From: DASQEH01 sp038239485
Lineage (GTDB): Bacteria; Actinomycetota; Actinomycetes; Propionibacteriales; Nocardioidaceae
Reading direction: 5' to 3'
Length of the DNA stretch: 64,000 bases
Assembly (NCBI GenBank): GCA_038239485.1
Contig: JBBSET010000010.1
Span: 9,901-73,900 of the forward strand
Shown in pieces: positions 17,425 to 25,723 of this stretch (positions are counted from its first letter, which is position 1; every line of letters starts with the position of its first letter). A program made the position numbers and the translations under genes. The notes under the pieces were generated by a model. It had not been told where the DNA came from. It ran no database searches and saw only the letters and a list, made by a program, of their open reading frames with translations.

Positions 17425-18207
17425 ATGGACAAGGTGGTCCGCAGCGCCGCGGAAGCGGTGGCAGACATCGCAAGCGGGTCGTCTCTTGCTGTCGGGGGAT
17501 TCGGCCTCTGCGGCGTCCCGACCGTGCTGATCCAGGCGCTCCTCGACGCAGGCGTCGCCGACCTGGAGGCGGTGTCCAACAACTGCGGGGTGGACGACTG
17601 GGGCCTCGGGCTGCTGCTGCACGACAAGCGGATCCGCCGGATGACGTCGTCGTACGTCGGGGAGAACAAGGAGTTCGAGCGCCAGTACCTGCACGGGGAG
17701 CTCGAGGTCGAGCTGACCCCGCAAGGCACACTGGCCGAGCGGCTGCGAGCCGGCGGGTCCGGCATCCCTGCCTTCTTCACGGCCAGCGGCGTCGGCACCC
17801 AGGTCGCCGATGGTGGCCTGCCGTGGCGTTATGACGGTGCCGGCAACGTCGAGTTGGCGAGCCCGGCGAAGGAAGTGCGCGAGTTCACCACCGCCGAAGG
17901 CCGCAGGCCGTTCGTGCTCGAGGAGGCCATCGTGTGCGACTTCGGCCTGGTCAGGGCCTGGCGGGGAGATCGGCACGGCAATCTGGTCTTTCGCGAGTCC
18001 GCGCGCAACTTCAACCCGTTGTGTGCGATGGCGGGGCGGCTCACCATCGCCGAGGTCGAGGAGCTGGTCGAGCCGGGCGAACTGGGCGCCGACGCCGTGC
18101 ACCTGCCCGGTGTCTACGTGCAGCGGGTCGTCCCGCTCACCGCTGAGCAGGCCGCCGAGAAGCGGATCGAGAAGCGGACCGTGCGGCCGCGAGGGGAGCA
18201 GGGCTGA
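17425..18207 (+). CDS. scoA: 3-oxoacid CoA-transferase subunit A
   Basis: The 260-residue product carries the SCOT subunit-A signature GGFGLCGVPTVLIQAL and the NNCGVDDWGLGLLL segment, with the typical YVGENKEFERQYL stretch. The A and B subunits together transfer CoA from succinyl-CoA (or another donor) to acetoacetate or a related 3-oxoacid. An AGGGGGTGG ribosome-binding site precedes the ATG at 17425. The stop overlaps the scoB start by one base. This pair is not part of the mycobacterial Rv3679-Rv3678 junction and looks like a lineage-specific insertion into the conserved block. Confidence 0.92.
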   Translation: MDKVVRSAAEAVADIASGSSLAVGGFGLCGVPTVLIQALLDAGVADLEAVSNNCGVDDWGLGLLLHDKRIRRMTSSYVGENKEFERQYLHGELEVELTPQGTLAERLRAGGSGIPAFFTASGVGTQVADGGLPWRYDGAGNVELASPAKEVREFTTAEGRRPFVLEEAIVCDFGLVRAWRGDRHGNLVFRESARNFNPLCAMAGRLTIAEVEELVEPGELGADAVHLPGVYVQRVVPLTAEQAAEKRIEKRTVRPRGEQG

Positions 18208-18836
18208 TGGCCTGGTCACGTGAGCAGATGGCGGCACGGGCAGCATCGGAGCTGGAGGACGGTGCCTACGTCAACCTCGGTATCGGCCTGCCGACGCTGG
18301 TGCCCAACTACGTCCCCGACGACGTCGAGATCGTGCTGCAGTCCGAGAACGGCATCCTGGGCGTCGGCGCATACCCGTACGACGGCGAGGAGGACGCCGA
18401 CCTCATCAACGCAGGCAAGGAGACGGTCACCCTGCGCCCCGGGGCCGCCTTCTTCGACTCGGCCATGTCCTTCGGGATGATCCGGGGCGGCAAGGTCGAC
18501 GCCGCCATCCTCGGCGCGATGCAGGTCTCCGCTGCCGGAGACATCGCGAACTGGATGATCCCCGGCAAGATGGTCAAGGGGATGGGCGGGGCGATGGACC
18601 TCGTGCACGGAGCCAAGCACGTCATCGTGCTGATGGAGCACCTGGCCCGCGACGGGTCCTACAAGATCGTCGAGGAGTGCTCGCTGCCGTACACCGGCTT
18701 GGGCGTGGTCCAGCGGATCATCACCGACCTCGCCGTCATCGATGTCACCGGCTCCGGGCTCGTCCTGCGTGAGCTTGCTCCCGGTGTGAGTGTCGATGAG
18801 GTCGTGGAGAAGACCGAACCACGTCTGACCACATGA
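18207..18836 (+). CDS. scoB: 3-oxoacid CoA-transferase subunit B
   Basis: The 209-residue product has the subunit-B motif VNLGIGLPTLVPNYVP and the catalytic glutamate in QSENGILGVG, which forms the glutamyl-CoA thioester intermediate. GMGGAMDLVHGAK and the C-terminal DLAVIDVTGSGLVLREL are also typical. It directly follows and overlaps scoA, with GAGGGGAG upstream of the ATG. Donor and acceptor acids cannot be told from sequence; acetoacetate or 3-oxoadipate is usual. Confidence 0.93.
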   Translation: MAWSREQMAARAASELEDGAYVNLGIGLPTLVPNYVPDDVEIVLQSENGILGVGAYPYDGEEDADLINAGKETVTLRPGAAFFDSAMSFGMIRGGKVDAAILGAMQVSAAGDIANWMIPGKMVKGMGGAMDLVHGAKHVIVLMEHLARDGSYKIVEECSLPYTGLGVVQRIITDLAVIDVTGSGLVLRELAPGVSVDEVVEKTEPRLTT

Positions 18837-18940
18837 CGCAGCGGGCGCCCGGCGGGTGGCTGGATGGTTCCCAGCGCGCCTCGTGACAAGACGGTCGCCC
18901 TGCGGCGTCTGTCAGGTATGAGAAGCAGGAGATCGCGCCG

Positions 18941-19456
18941 ATGAGCCGTTCGGACGAACGCGAGCTCGCGTTCAGCGAGTTCGCTGCGGCCATCACCCCG
19001 AGACTGTTCAGGTCCGCGCTGTTGATGTGCGGGGACTGGCACCTCGCCGAGGATCTGGTGCAGACCACTCTCGGCAAGCTGTACGTCGCGTGGGCCAAAG
19101 TCCAGAGTGCCGATGCGCCGGAGGCGTACGCCCGGGGAACGCTGACGAAGACGTTCCTGTCGCACAAGCGGGTCCGCCGCAATGACGAGACGCCCGCGCT
19201 GGACCTCGGCGACCGGGTCGGCGTCGAGCCCGACTCGACCACCCGGCTGCAGCTCTTCGCCGCCCTGCGGACCTTGGAGCCACTCGACCGGGCGGTCGTC
19301 GTGTTGCGCTACTGGGAGGACCGCTCGGTCGCAGAGACGGCCCGCGACGTGTCCCTCAGCGAAGGTGCGGTGCGAAACCGCGCCTCGCGAGCACTGGCGC
19401 GGCTGCGAGCCGAGCTTTCAGACGAAAGCTCCGACTCGAGGACGGCGGCGTCATGA
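18941..19456 (+). CDS. ECF sigma factor, SigE-like family
   Basis: The 171-residue product has sigma region 2 (about residues 8-75, with LFRSALLMCGDWHLAEDLVQTTLGKLY) and region 4 (about 105-160, with RAVVVLRYWEDRSVAETA and the recognition helix SLSEGAVRNRASRAL). It matches the short actinobacterial SigE-family group. AGGAG lies ten bases before the ATG. Its stop overlaps the start of a membrane protein gene (ATGA), the arrangement expected for a sigma and its regulator or sensor. Regulon and signal are unknown. Confidence 0.88.
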   Translation: MSRSDERELAFSEFAAAITPRLFRSALLMCGDWHLAEDLVQTTLGKLYVAWAKVQSADAPEAYARGTLTKTFLSHKRVRRNDETPALDLGDRVGVEPDSTTRLQLFAALRTLEPLDRAVVVLRYWEDRSVAETARDVSLSEGAVRNRASRALARLRAELSDESSDSRTAAS

Positions 19457-20349
19457 GCACTCACGCAGACCGAACAGCAGGGGGAGAGGGCGACGGCATG
19501 GACGCCGACGAGACATTGGTGAAGGAGCGCTTCGACGCGGCAGTCGGAGGGGTCAGCCCCGACGTGGTGTCGATGGTCGGGGGCGGCGTTGCGGTGGGCA
19601 GGGGGATCCGCCGCAGACGGCGTCTCGTCGGGGCCGGGGGGGCGACGGCGACAGCAGCTGTGGTGGTCGGCGTGCTGGTGGCGACCGGTGGGCTGAGAAG
19701 CCTGTTCGACTCGAAGGGCGCCGGCCCGGCGCAGATCACTCAGCGCGTGGACGCGACGCCGCGCGGGATGGCCGCGGCGGTGCTGACGCACACCGACGGC
19801 CTCGGCTCGCTCATCGGCGTCGGCGGACAGGCGCTCGAGAACAGCCGGGGCATGCTCGATCTGAAGCACGGCATCACGGCCGAGTTCGGGTATGCGCTGG
19901 GCTCGGGCGCGAAGGTGGACCTCCAGGTCATCGCGTCCCGGCCGTCGGCCAAGGAGCGCAAAGCCTTCCTGTGCGCGAACAGGTCCTCGACGGTGACCTG
20001 TCGGGAGACCACCTTTCCCGACGGGACCAGGGGCGCGGTGATCTCGTCGACTGACGGCCTGCTCGGGGTGGCGAACGTCCGAGACTCCCAGGTCGTGATC
20101 GTTCTCGAGACTGTCATCAACTCCGGCTCGACTCCACTGTCGGTCCAGGACCTGAAGGCCATCGCGACCGATCCTCTGGTCGGCCTGACCACGACGGCGG
20201 ACCTCAACGCCCAGGGGTTGGCGATCCCGGATTTCAAGAGCACGCTGACCACGTCGTCGGGTGGCTCATCCAGCGGATCGAGCACGAGCTCCGTCAGCCC
20301 GCCGCCGGTGAGTGTCTCCAGCTCCGCTGTCCGTAAGCCGGGATCCTAG
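19453..20349 (+). CDS. single-pass membrane protein coupled to the ECF sigma factor (putative regulator)
   Basis: The 298-residue product has an acidic N-terminal cytoplasmic part and basic residues (GRGIRRRRRLVG). One membrane segment follows (GGATATAAVVVGVLVATGGL, about 70-90), then an extracytoplasmic domain and a Ser/Thr/Pro-rich tail. The order resembles anti-sigma or sigma-associated sensor proteins, but no zinc-binding HxxxCxxC anti-sigma motif is present, so the role is inferred from the four-base overlap with the sigma gene. Its stop overlaps the stop of the convergent hydrolase by two bases. Confidence 0.7.
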   Translation: MSTHADRTAGGEGDGMDADETLVKERFDAAVGGVSPDVVSMVGGGVAVGRGIRRRRRLVGAGGATATAAVVVGVLVATGGLRSLFDSKGAGPAQITQRVDATPRGMAAAVLTHTDGLGSLIGVGGQALENSRGMLDLKHGITAEFGYALGSGAKVDLQVIASRPSAKERKAFLCANRSSTVTCRETTFPDGTRGAVISSTDGLLGVANVRDSQVVIVLETVINSGSTPLSVQDLKAIATDPLVGLTTTADLNAQGLAIPDFKSTLTTSSGGSSSGSSTSSVSPPPVSVSSSAVRKPGS

Positions 20350-21170
20350 GTCCTTTCCAGCGCCGGGAGCACGACGTCGGTGAAGACCGATGTCAGCGGA
20401 TCGATCAGGGCGAAGTGGTCCACGCCGTCGAGCTCGACGTATGAGAACGTCTCACTAGCCGGGTGAGACGCGGCCAGTCGACGGTTCATGTCGACCGTCA
20501 CCTGCTTGTCGGCTGTGCCTTGGATGATCGTCACAGGGACGAGTCCGGGAAGCAGGGGTACGACGTCGGCGGCAGCGTAGGCTCCCGGCTGCTCGCCGGG
20601 TTCACCGCCCAGCAGCGCTTGCACCGCCCCTTCTCCCATCCGCACCTGAGCGGCGTACCGGAGATCCGAGACCGGCGCCAGCGCGACGATGGAGCCGACC
20701 CTGCGCGGCCCGGCCCGCAGCCCGGCCCACAGGGCGAGGTGCCCGCCCGCCGAGTGGCCGGCGAGGACGACCGGCGCCGTCGGGTCCACATACCCTGGCG
20801 CGACCTCATCGAGCATCGCCGAGACGTTGGCGAGGCCGGACTCGATGTCATCACCTGTCTGGGGCCAACCGCCCAGCCCACCCGTTCGGCGGTACTCCGG
20901 CACCGCGACGACCCAGCCGCGGAGTCGCAAGGCACCGGCCAGCGGGCGGACGTGGGTACGGTCGAATGGCTGGCGCCAGAACCCGCCGTGCACGAGGACG
21001 ACCAGCCGGCTCGGGGCACGGGGCGGCCCGAGGCTCGCGGGGAGGAACACGTCGACGAGGGCGTCGGGATGGGTGCCGTACCGCAGCACGACGTCAGGCT
21101 GCTCCGCCTGACGGCCGAGGACCTCGTCGGGCTGTCCCACCGTGACGACGGTACCGGTTCGCGGCGCCAT
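20346..21170 (-). CDS. alpha/beta hydrolase, esterase/lipase type
   Basis: The 274-residue product has the oxyanion-hole motif VHGGFWRQPF, the nucleophile elbow GHSAGGH and a C-terminal catalytic His in DGVDHFALIDP, with Asp expected in the GTADKQV segment. HGGFW and GHSAGG are typical of the hormone-sensitive-lipase/kynurenine-formamidase-like group. No signal peptide is seen, so it is probably cytoplasmic; the substrate is unknown. It is convergent with the sigma-factor pair and divergent from the DUF4177-ridA genes. Confidence 0.85.
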   Translation of the reverse strand: MAPRTGTVVTVGQPDEVLGRQAEQPDVVLRYGTHPDALVDVFLPASLGPPRAPSRLVVLVHGGFWRQPFDRTHVRPLAGALRLRGWVVAVPEYRRTGGLGGWPQTGDDIESGLANVSAMLDEVAPGYVDPTAPVVLAGHSAGGHLALWAGLRAGPRRVGSIVALAPVSDLRYAAQVRMGEGAVQALLGGEPGEQPGAYAAADVVPLLPGLVPVTIIQGTADKQVTVDMNRRLAASHPASETFSYVELDGVDHFALIDPLTSVFTDVVLPALERT

Positions 21171-21220
21171 CCTCGCCGGCCCTGGCCGAGGATGGTGGGC
21201 CTCGGCGTTAGAGTCGCCAG

Positions 21221-21376
21221 ATGACGAAATGGGAATACCTCACGGTGCCGCTGTTGGTCCACGCCACCAAGGCCATCCTCGACAACATGGGCGAGGACGG
21301 CTGGTAGCTCGTCCAGGTCGTCCCGGGTCTCAACCCCGAGAACCTGGTGGCGTACTTCAAGCGGGAGAAGGCCTGA
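21221..21376 (+). pseudogene. DUF4177/Rv3678A-like small protein gene with in-frame amber codon
   Basis: The 51-codon frame reads MTKWEYLTVPLLVHATKAIL... up to GEDGW, then TAG at 21305-21307, then LVQVVPGLNPENLVAYFKREKA and the normal TGA at 21374. Relatives of this actinobacterial protein have W-E-L here, so a single GAG-to-TAG change would explain the stop. The rest of the frame is perfectly conserved with no other damage, and the normal stop ends one base before the ridA start. It may be a very recent nonsense mutation, a read-through product or a sequencing error. Confidence 0.8.
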
Positions 21377-21377
21377 G

Positions 21378-21839
21378 ATGTCCACGCCCGAGGAGCGGCT
21401 GGCCGCGCTGGGGCTGGCTGTCCCCGAAGTCGCCAAGCCGGTCGCGGCGTACGTCCCGGCGGTGCGGACCGGCAACCTGGTCTACACGTCGGGCCAGCTT
21501 CCGTTCCGCGGCGGGCAGCTGATCGCGACCGGGAAGGTCGGCGGCGGCGTCACCACGGAGCAGGCCGCCGACTGCGCCCAGCAGTGCGCCCTCAACGCCA
21601 TCGCCGCGGTCAGGTTTGTGCTTGGCGACCTCACGAGCGTCGTCCGGGTGGTCAAGGTCGTCGCCTTCGTCGCGAGCACGCCCGACTTCACCGGGCAACC
21701 GGTCGTCGCCAACGGCGCCAGCGAGCTCTTCGGCGCCGTGTTCGGCGACGCCGGCCAGCACGCCAGGTCAGCGGTCGGCGTGGCGGTGCTGCCCCTCGAC
21801 GCCCCCGTCGAGGTCGAGCTGATCGTGGAGGTCGCCTGA
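21378..21839 (+). CDS. RidA/YjgF-family protein (Rv3678c-like)
   Basis: The 153-residue product fits the longer RidA-like branch: AVRTGNLVYTSGQLPFRGG at the N-terminus, then CALNAIAAVRFVLGDLTSVVRVVKVVAFVAS and the ending DAPVEVELIVEVA. Classical RidA enzymes hydrolyse reactive 2-aminoacrylate and imines; this branch ends VEVE rather than the IEIEAIA-type ending with catalytic Arg, so imine deaminase activity is not certain. It sits one base after the DUF4177 frame and two bases before a Nudix gene, as in other actinomycetes, so operon transcription is likely. Confidence 0.88.
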   Translation: MSTPEERLAALGLAVPEVAKPVAAYVPAVRTGNLVYTSGQLPFRGGQLIATGKVGGGVTTEQAADCAQQCALNAIAAVRFVLGDLTSVVRVVKVVAFVASTPDFTGQPVVANGASELFGAVFGDAGQHARSAVGVAVLPLDAPVEVELIVEVA

Positions 21840-21841
21840 CG

Positions 21842-22732
21842 GTGGACGCGACCAGGCGGGTACCGGCAGGGCTGGCGGCGCGCGCCGAGTCCTTTCTCGC
21901 CGGAGCGTCGCCCCCGGTCCCCGCAAAGGGCGCCGCGACGGTCCTGCTCCTGAGGGAGGGCCCCGAAGGTCTCCAGGTCTACCTGCTGCGGCGTCATGGG
22001 GAGATGGCGTTCGCCGCCGGGATGTATGCATACCCCGGCGGCACGGTCGACCCTCGCGACTTCGACGCGGCGGTGGCCTGGGCCGGACCGACCCCCGCGG
22101 AGTGGGCCGACCGCCTGCGATGTGCCCCCGACGAGGCCCGGGCGCTGATCTGCGCGGCGGTACGCGAGACGTTCGAGGAGTCCGGGGTCCTGCTCGCAGG
22201 CACGGCCGGCGACACCGTTGTGGCCGATACGACCGGGGAGGACTGGGAGCGTGACCGCGCTGCCCTGGTGGACCGGGGTCTGTCGTTCAGCGACTTCCTG
22301 GACCGGCGCGGCCTGGTCCTGCGTACTGACCTGCTGGCCGCCTGGGCGCACTGGATCACGCCGGAGTTCGAGCCGCGCCGTTACGACACCCGATTCTTCT
22401 TGGCCCGGCTGCCGGTGGGGCAGCTGACCCGTGACGTGTCGGGCGAGGCCGACCGGGTGGCCTGGATGCGGCCGCGCGACGCCCTCGACGGTGTCGAGGC
22501 TGCGACCATGCGGATGCTCCCACCGACGTCTGTGACGCTCGACGAGCTGTCCGCCCACGCCACACCTGACGCGGCGATGGCGGCCGCAGCCGCCCGCGTC
22601 ATCACGACGATTATGCCGGACGTCTCAGTCGTCGACGGGGAGCTGGTATTCACCCACATGGGCGACGTGGCCGGTCTGAGCAGTGAGGCCGGCCGCCGCG
22701 TCCGCACGCGCGGACGGCTGAGGCGTGGTTGA
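21842..22732 (+). CDS. Nudix hydrolase, NUDT19-like
   Basis: The 296-residue product carries a Nudix box with core RETFEESGVLL, preceded by MYAYPGGTVDPRDF and followed by a long C-terminal region, as in the NUDT19/CoA-diphosphatase-like group. The start is the GTG at 21842, two bases after ridA, which gives the family N-terminus VPAGLAARAESFL; the frame upstream does not match. Substrate is uncertain. It overlaps the next MBL-fold gene by eight bases, so ridA, nudix and mbl form one operon. Confidence 0.85.
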   Translation: MDATRRVPAGLAARAESFLAGASPPVPAKGAATVLLLREGPEGLQVYLLRRHGEMAFAAGMYAYPGGTVDPRDFDAAVAWAGPTPAEWADRLRCAPDEARALICAAVRETFEESGVLLAGTAGDTVVADTTGEDWERDRAALVDRGLSFSDFLDRRGLVLRTDLLAAWAHWITPEFEPRRYDTRFFLARLPVGQLTRDVSGEADRVAWMRPRDALDGVEAATMRMLPPTSVTLDELSAHATPDAAMAAAAARVITTIMPDVSVVDGELVFTHMGDVAGLSSEAGRRVRTRGRLRRG

Positions 22733-23507
22733 GCAGGCGTGGGCGGGCGGCGCCGTCGGCGCCCGGGGTGTCTGCGTACTCGCACCCAACGGTGGCCCGA
22801 TGACTCTCGACGGCACCAATACCTGGGTGCTCCGAGAGCCCGGCGCGGTGCGTTCGGTGGTCGTGGACCCCGGCCCACTCGACCCCGATCACCTCGAGCG
22901 GGTGGCCGCAGTGGCAGGACCCGTGATGGCGGTGCTGCTGACGCACGGCCACCTCGACCACAGCGAGGGGGCCAGGGCGTTCGCCGACCGGGTGGGCTGC
23001 GGCGTACGTGCTCTCGACCCCGCGCACAGCTACGGCGCCGAGGGCCTCCACGATGGCGATGTCGTCGACGCCGACGGCCTACAGCTGCGGGTCGTCGCAA
23101 CGCCGGGGCATACCAGCGACTCTCTCAGCTTCCTGCTGCCGGCCGAACATGCGCTGCTGACCGGCGACACGGTCCTGGGGCGGGGTACCACCGTGGTGGC
23201 GCACCCGGACGGGATGCTGGGCGCCTACCTCGCGTCGCTCCGCCGGCTGCGCGATCTTGCCGAGGTGCGCGAGGCCGAGATGATCTGGCCCGGGCACGGC
23301 CCCGTCCTCGACCACGCCCTCCCGGTCCTCGACTCCTACCTTGCGCACCGTGCCCAGCGCCTCGATGAGGTGCGGGAGGCCCTTGCCCAGGGGGCGGTCG
23401 AGCCCGCCGACATCGTCCGTCTGGTGTATGCCGACGTCGACCCGAGCCTGTGGCCGGCAGCCGATCTCAGCGTCCGGGCACAGCTCGCCTACCTCGAGCG
23501 CAACTGA
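22725..23507 (+). CDS. MBL-fold hydrolase (Rv3677c-like, LACTB2 group)
   Basis: The 260-residue product has the metallo-beta-lactamase metal motif LLTHGHLDHSEGA, a further His in ATPGHTSDSLSF, Asp in LTGDTVLG and the terminal His in WPGHGPVLD. The C-terminal winged-helix-like part matches the LACTB2/Rv3677c group, some members of which act on RNA or as hydroxyacylglutathione-hydrolase-like enzymes. It starts with GTG inside the end of the Nudix gene. Its position beside ridA and crp equals that in mycobacteria. Confidence 0.88.
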   Translation: MVEQAWAGGAVGARGVCVLAPNGGPMTLDGTNTWVLREPGAVRSVVVDPGPLDPDHLERVAAVAGPVMAVLLTHGHLDHSEGARAFADRVGCGVRALDPAHSYGAEGLHDGDVVDADGLQLRVVATPGHTSDSLSFLLPAEHALLTGDTVLGRGTTVVAHPDGMLGAYLASLRRLRDLAEVREAEMIWPGHGPVLDHALPVLDSYLAHRAQRLDEVREALAQGAVEPADIVRLVYADVDPSLWPAADLSVRAQLAYLERN

Positions 23508-23525
23508 TCGGCGACGGCTACCCGG

Positions 23526-24173
23526 TCAGGCGTCGTAGGGGTTCCCGTCGGAGAGGTCGCGCAGCTCCCGGTCGACCTGCCCGAACTTTCCGACGTGCAT
23601 CAGGTACGTCGCTCGACCTTCGTCCTTGAGCAGCCCGTCGTGGATCGGGAACGCCACCGGAGCAGCGACGGCCCGCACGAACGCCAGCGTCTCGCTCACC
23701 CGTGCCCAGGGAGCACTGAGCGGGACCGCCAGGACGTCGACGCCGGCCGGCGCGTCCGCATACGAGTCGCCAGGATGGAAGAGGGTCGGCCCGTCCCGCT
23801 CGCTGATGAGCAGGCCGACGTTGCCGACGAGGGGCACCCATTCGTGGATGCGGGCGTGCTGGCCCCCCACAGCGGTGACCCGCAGGTCGCCGATGTCGCG
23901 GCTGCTCCCGGTCGGGAACGGGGTACCGGCCGCCGTCAGCTCGAGCGACGAGACCGTCTCCGGCTCGAGCAGGGCCTCGGCGCCGGGGTTCGCGTCGAGC
24001 AGGTCGGGCAGCAGGCCGGCGTCGACGTGGTCGGGGTGCTGGTGGGTGACGATGACGGCGTCCAGATCCGTCAGGTTCTCGAACCCCGACGAGAAGGTGC
24101 CTGGGTCGATCAGCAGCTGGGTGTCCCTGCCCTGAACGAGCAGGCAAGCGTGGCCGAGATGGGTGATACGCAT
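23526..24173 (-). CDS. MBL-fold metal-dependent hydrolase, UlaG-like
   Basis: The 215-residue product begins MRITHLGHACLLVQ and has the metal motif VTHQHPDHVDAG, FHPGDSY and the C-terminal FPIHDG. This is the UlaG/L-ascorbate-6-phosphate-lactonase-like group of short MBL proteins, most of unknown substrate. It lies seven bases downstream of crp on the same strand, so it is probably cotranscribed with crp, and it is convergent with the preceding MBL gene. Confidence 0.85.
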   Translation of the reverse strand: MRITHLGHACLLVQGRDTQLLIDPGTFSSGFENLTDLDAVIVTHQHPDHVDAGLLPDLLDANPGAEALLEPETVSSLELTAAGTPFPTGSSRDIGDLRVTAVGGQHARIHEWVPLVGNVGLLISERDGPTLFHPGDSYADAPAGVDVLAVPLSAPWARVSETLAFVRAVAAPVAFPIHDGLLKDEGRATYLMHVGKFGQVDRELRDLSDGNPYDA

Positions 24174-24180
24174 GGCGTGC

Positions 24181-24858
24181 TCAACGGGCCCGGCGCTTGA
24201 GGCGCTCGACGTCCATCAGGACCACCGACCGAGCCTCCAGGCGCAGCCAGCCCCGCGAGGCGAAGTCCGCCAGAGCCTTGTTGACCGTCTCGCGGGAAGC
24301 GCCGACGAGCTGTGCCAGCTCCTCCTGGGTGAGGTCGTGGTGCACGTGGATACCGTCGTCGCTCACCCGGCCGAAGCGAGACGACAGGTCGAGCAGCGCC
24401 TTGGCGACCCGGCCCGGCACGTCGGAGAACACGAGGTCGGCCACGACGTCGTTGGCCTTGCGCAACCTGACGGCGAGCTGCACGAGCAGCGCACGAGCAA
24501 CCTCGGGCCGCCCGTCGAGCCATCGACCGAGCTCCTCGTGGTCCAGGCTCTGCATGGTGCAGTCGGTGATGGCGGTGACGGTCGCCGAGCGAGGCCCCGG
24601 GTCGAACAGCGAGAGCTCACCGAACATCTGCCCTGGACCGAGGATCGCCAGCAGGTTCTCGCGCCCGTCAGCCGACGTGCGTCCGAGCTTGACCTTGCCC
24701 TCGGTCACGACATATAGGCGGTCGCCCTCGTCACCCTCGCGAAACAGCACGTCTCCGCGCATCACGTGGTTCTCGACCATGGACGCGCTCAACGCCTCTG
24801 CGGCGTCGTCGTCCAGCCCGCTGAAGAGCGGCGCCTCTCGGAGCACTTCGGTGTTCAC
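24181..24858 (-). CDS. crp: cAMP receptor protein, Crp/Fnr-type global regulator
   Basis: The 225-residue product (Rv3676 has 224) has a cyclic-nucleotide-binding domain with FGELSLFDPGPRSATVTA and a C-terminal winged HTH (LTQEELAQLVGASRETVNKAL). There are no cysteines in Fnr-type positions, so it is of the cAMP type rather than an oxygen sensor. The GTG at 24858 is chosen because a strong GAGGAGG precedes it; a longer frame upstream is unsupported. The mycobacterial homologue regulates respiration, starvation and resuscitation genes. It is divergent from nth, with 136 bp between. Confidence 0.93.
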   Translation of the reverse strand: MNTEVLREAPLFSGLDDDAAEALSASMVENHVMRGDVLFREGDEGDRLYVVTEGKVKLGRTSADGRENLLAILGPGQMFGELSLFDPGPRSATVTAITDCTMQSLDHEELGRWLDGRPEVARALLVQLAVRLRKANDVVADLVFSDVPGRVAKALLDLSSRFGRVSDDGIHVHHDLTQEELAQLVGASRETVNKALADFASRGWLRLEARSVVLMDVERLKRRAR

Positions 24859-24884
24859 TCGTTCTCCTCCTCGAAAGCCATGCC

Positions 24885-24900
24885 AGTGCCGCGGCTCACA
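24885..24900. promoter_or_regulatory. possible CRP-binding site upstream of crp
   Basis: AGTGC-N6-TCACA matches the CRP palindrome TGTGA-N6-TCACA at eight of ten positions, with a perfect right half. It lies 27 bp upstream of the crp start in the crp-nth divergent region, which would suit autoregulation. Found by eye only. Confidence 0.35.
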
Positions 24901-24994
24901 GTCTGACGCATTCCTCCTGCCGATGCTACGGATGATGGCCCTGGGACATCCGGGCACGGCGGGACCGCCCTCGCAAGGTCGTACGCTGAACCAC

Positions 24995-25723
24995 ATGCCT
25001 GCTGTCGTCGATGTCGCGGCTGTCGAGCCGGTGAGTCGTGCGACCCTGGTCAGGCGCGCGCGTCGCATCGACCGGCTGCTCGGGCAGACCTACCCGGATG
25101 CCCGGTGCGAGCTCGACTTCCAGAGCCCCTGGCAGCTCCTGATCGCCACCGTGCTGTCGGCCCAGACCACCGACAAGCGCGTCAACACCGTCAGCCCGGC
25201 CTTGTTCGCGAGGTATCCCGGACCCGCTGAGCTGGCGGTGGCCGATCGCGCCGATGTCGAGCAGATCATCGCGCCGACCGGGTTCTTCCGAGCCAAGACG
25301 CAGTCCGTCATCAAGCTCGCAGGGGCCGTCATCGAGCGGTACGACGGCGAGGTGCCGCCGCGCCTCGCCGACCTCGTGACACTGCCCGGCGTAGGACGAA
25401 AGACGGCCAACGTCGTGCTCGGCGACGCGTTCGGCGTCCCCGGCATCACCGTCGACACCCATGTCGGCCGGCTGTCGCGCCGCTTCGGCTGGACCCGGCA
25501 GACCGACCCGGTCAAGGTCGAGGCCGAGATCGGCGACCTGTTCGCCAAGCGCGACTGGGTCCTGCTCAACCACCACCTGATCTGGCACGGGCGTCGTCGC
25601 TGTCATGCCCGTCGCCCGGCGTGCGGCGCCTGCCCGTTGGCCCGACTCTGCCCGGCCTACGGCGAGGGGCCGACGGACCCTGACGAGGCGGCGAAGCTGG
25701 TGCGGACCGAAGGTCGCGCGTGA
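24995..25723 (+). CDS. nth: endonuclease III
   Basis: The 242-residue product is a bifunctional DNA glycosylase/AP lyase for oxidised pyrimidines. It has the HhH motif LPGVGRKTANVVL with the catalytic Lys, the catalytic Asp in VDTHVGRLSRR, and the 4Fe-4S loop C-x6-C-x2-C-x5-C near the C-terminus (CHARRPACGACPLARLC). The ATG at 24995 gives about 30 residues before the usual core. It overlaps the thioredoxin-like gene by four bases (GTGA), starting a nth-trx-nudix-marP operon conserved across actinomycetes. Confidence 0.95.
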   Translation: MPAVVDVAAVEPVSRATLVRRARRIDRLLGQTYPDARCELDFQSPWQLLIATVLSAQTTDKRVNTVSPALFARYPGPAELAVADRADVEQIIAPTGFFRAKTQSVIKLAGAVIERYDGEVPPRLADLVTLPGVGRKTANVVLGDAFGVPGITVDTHVGRLSRRFGWTRQTDPVKVEAEIGDLFAKRDWVLLNHHLIWHGRRRCHARRPACGACPLARLCPAYGEGPTDPDEAAKLVRTEGRA

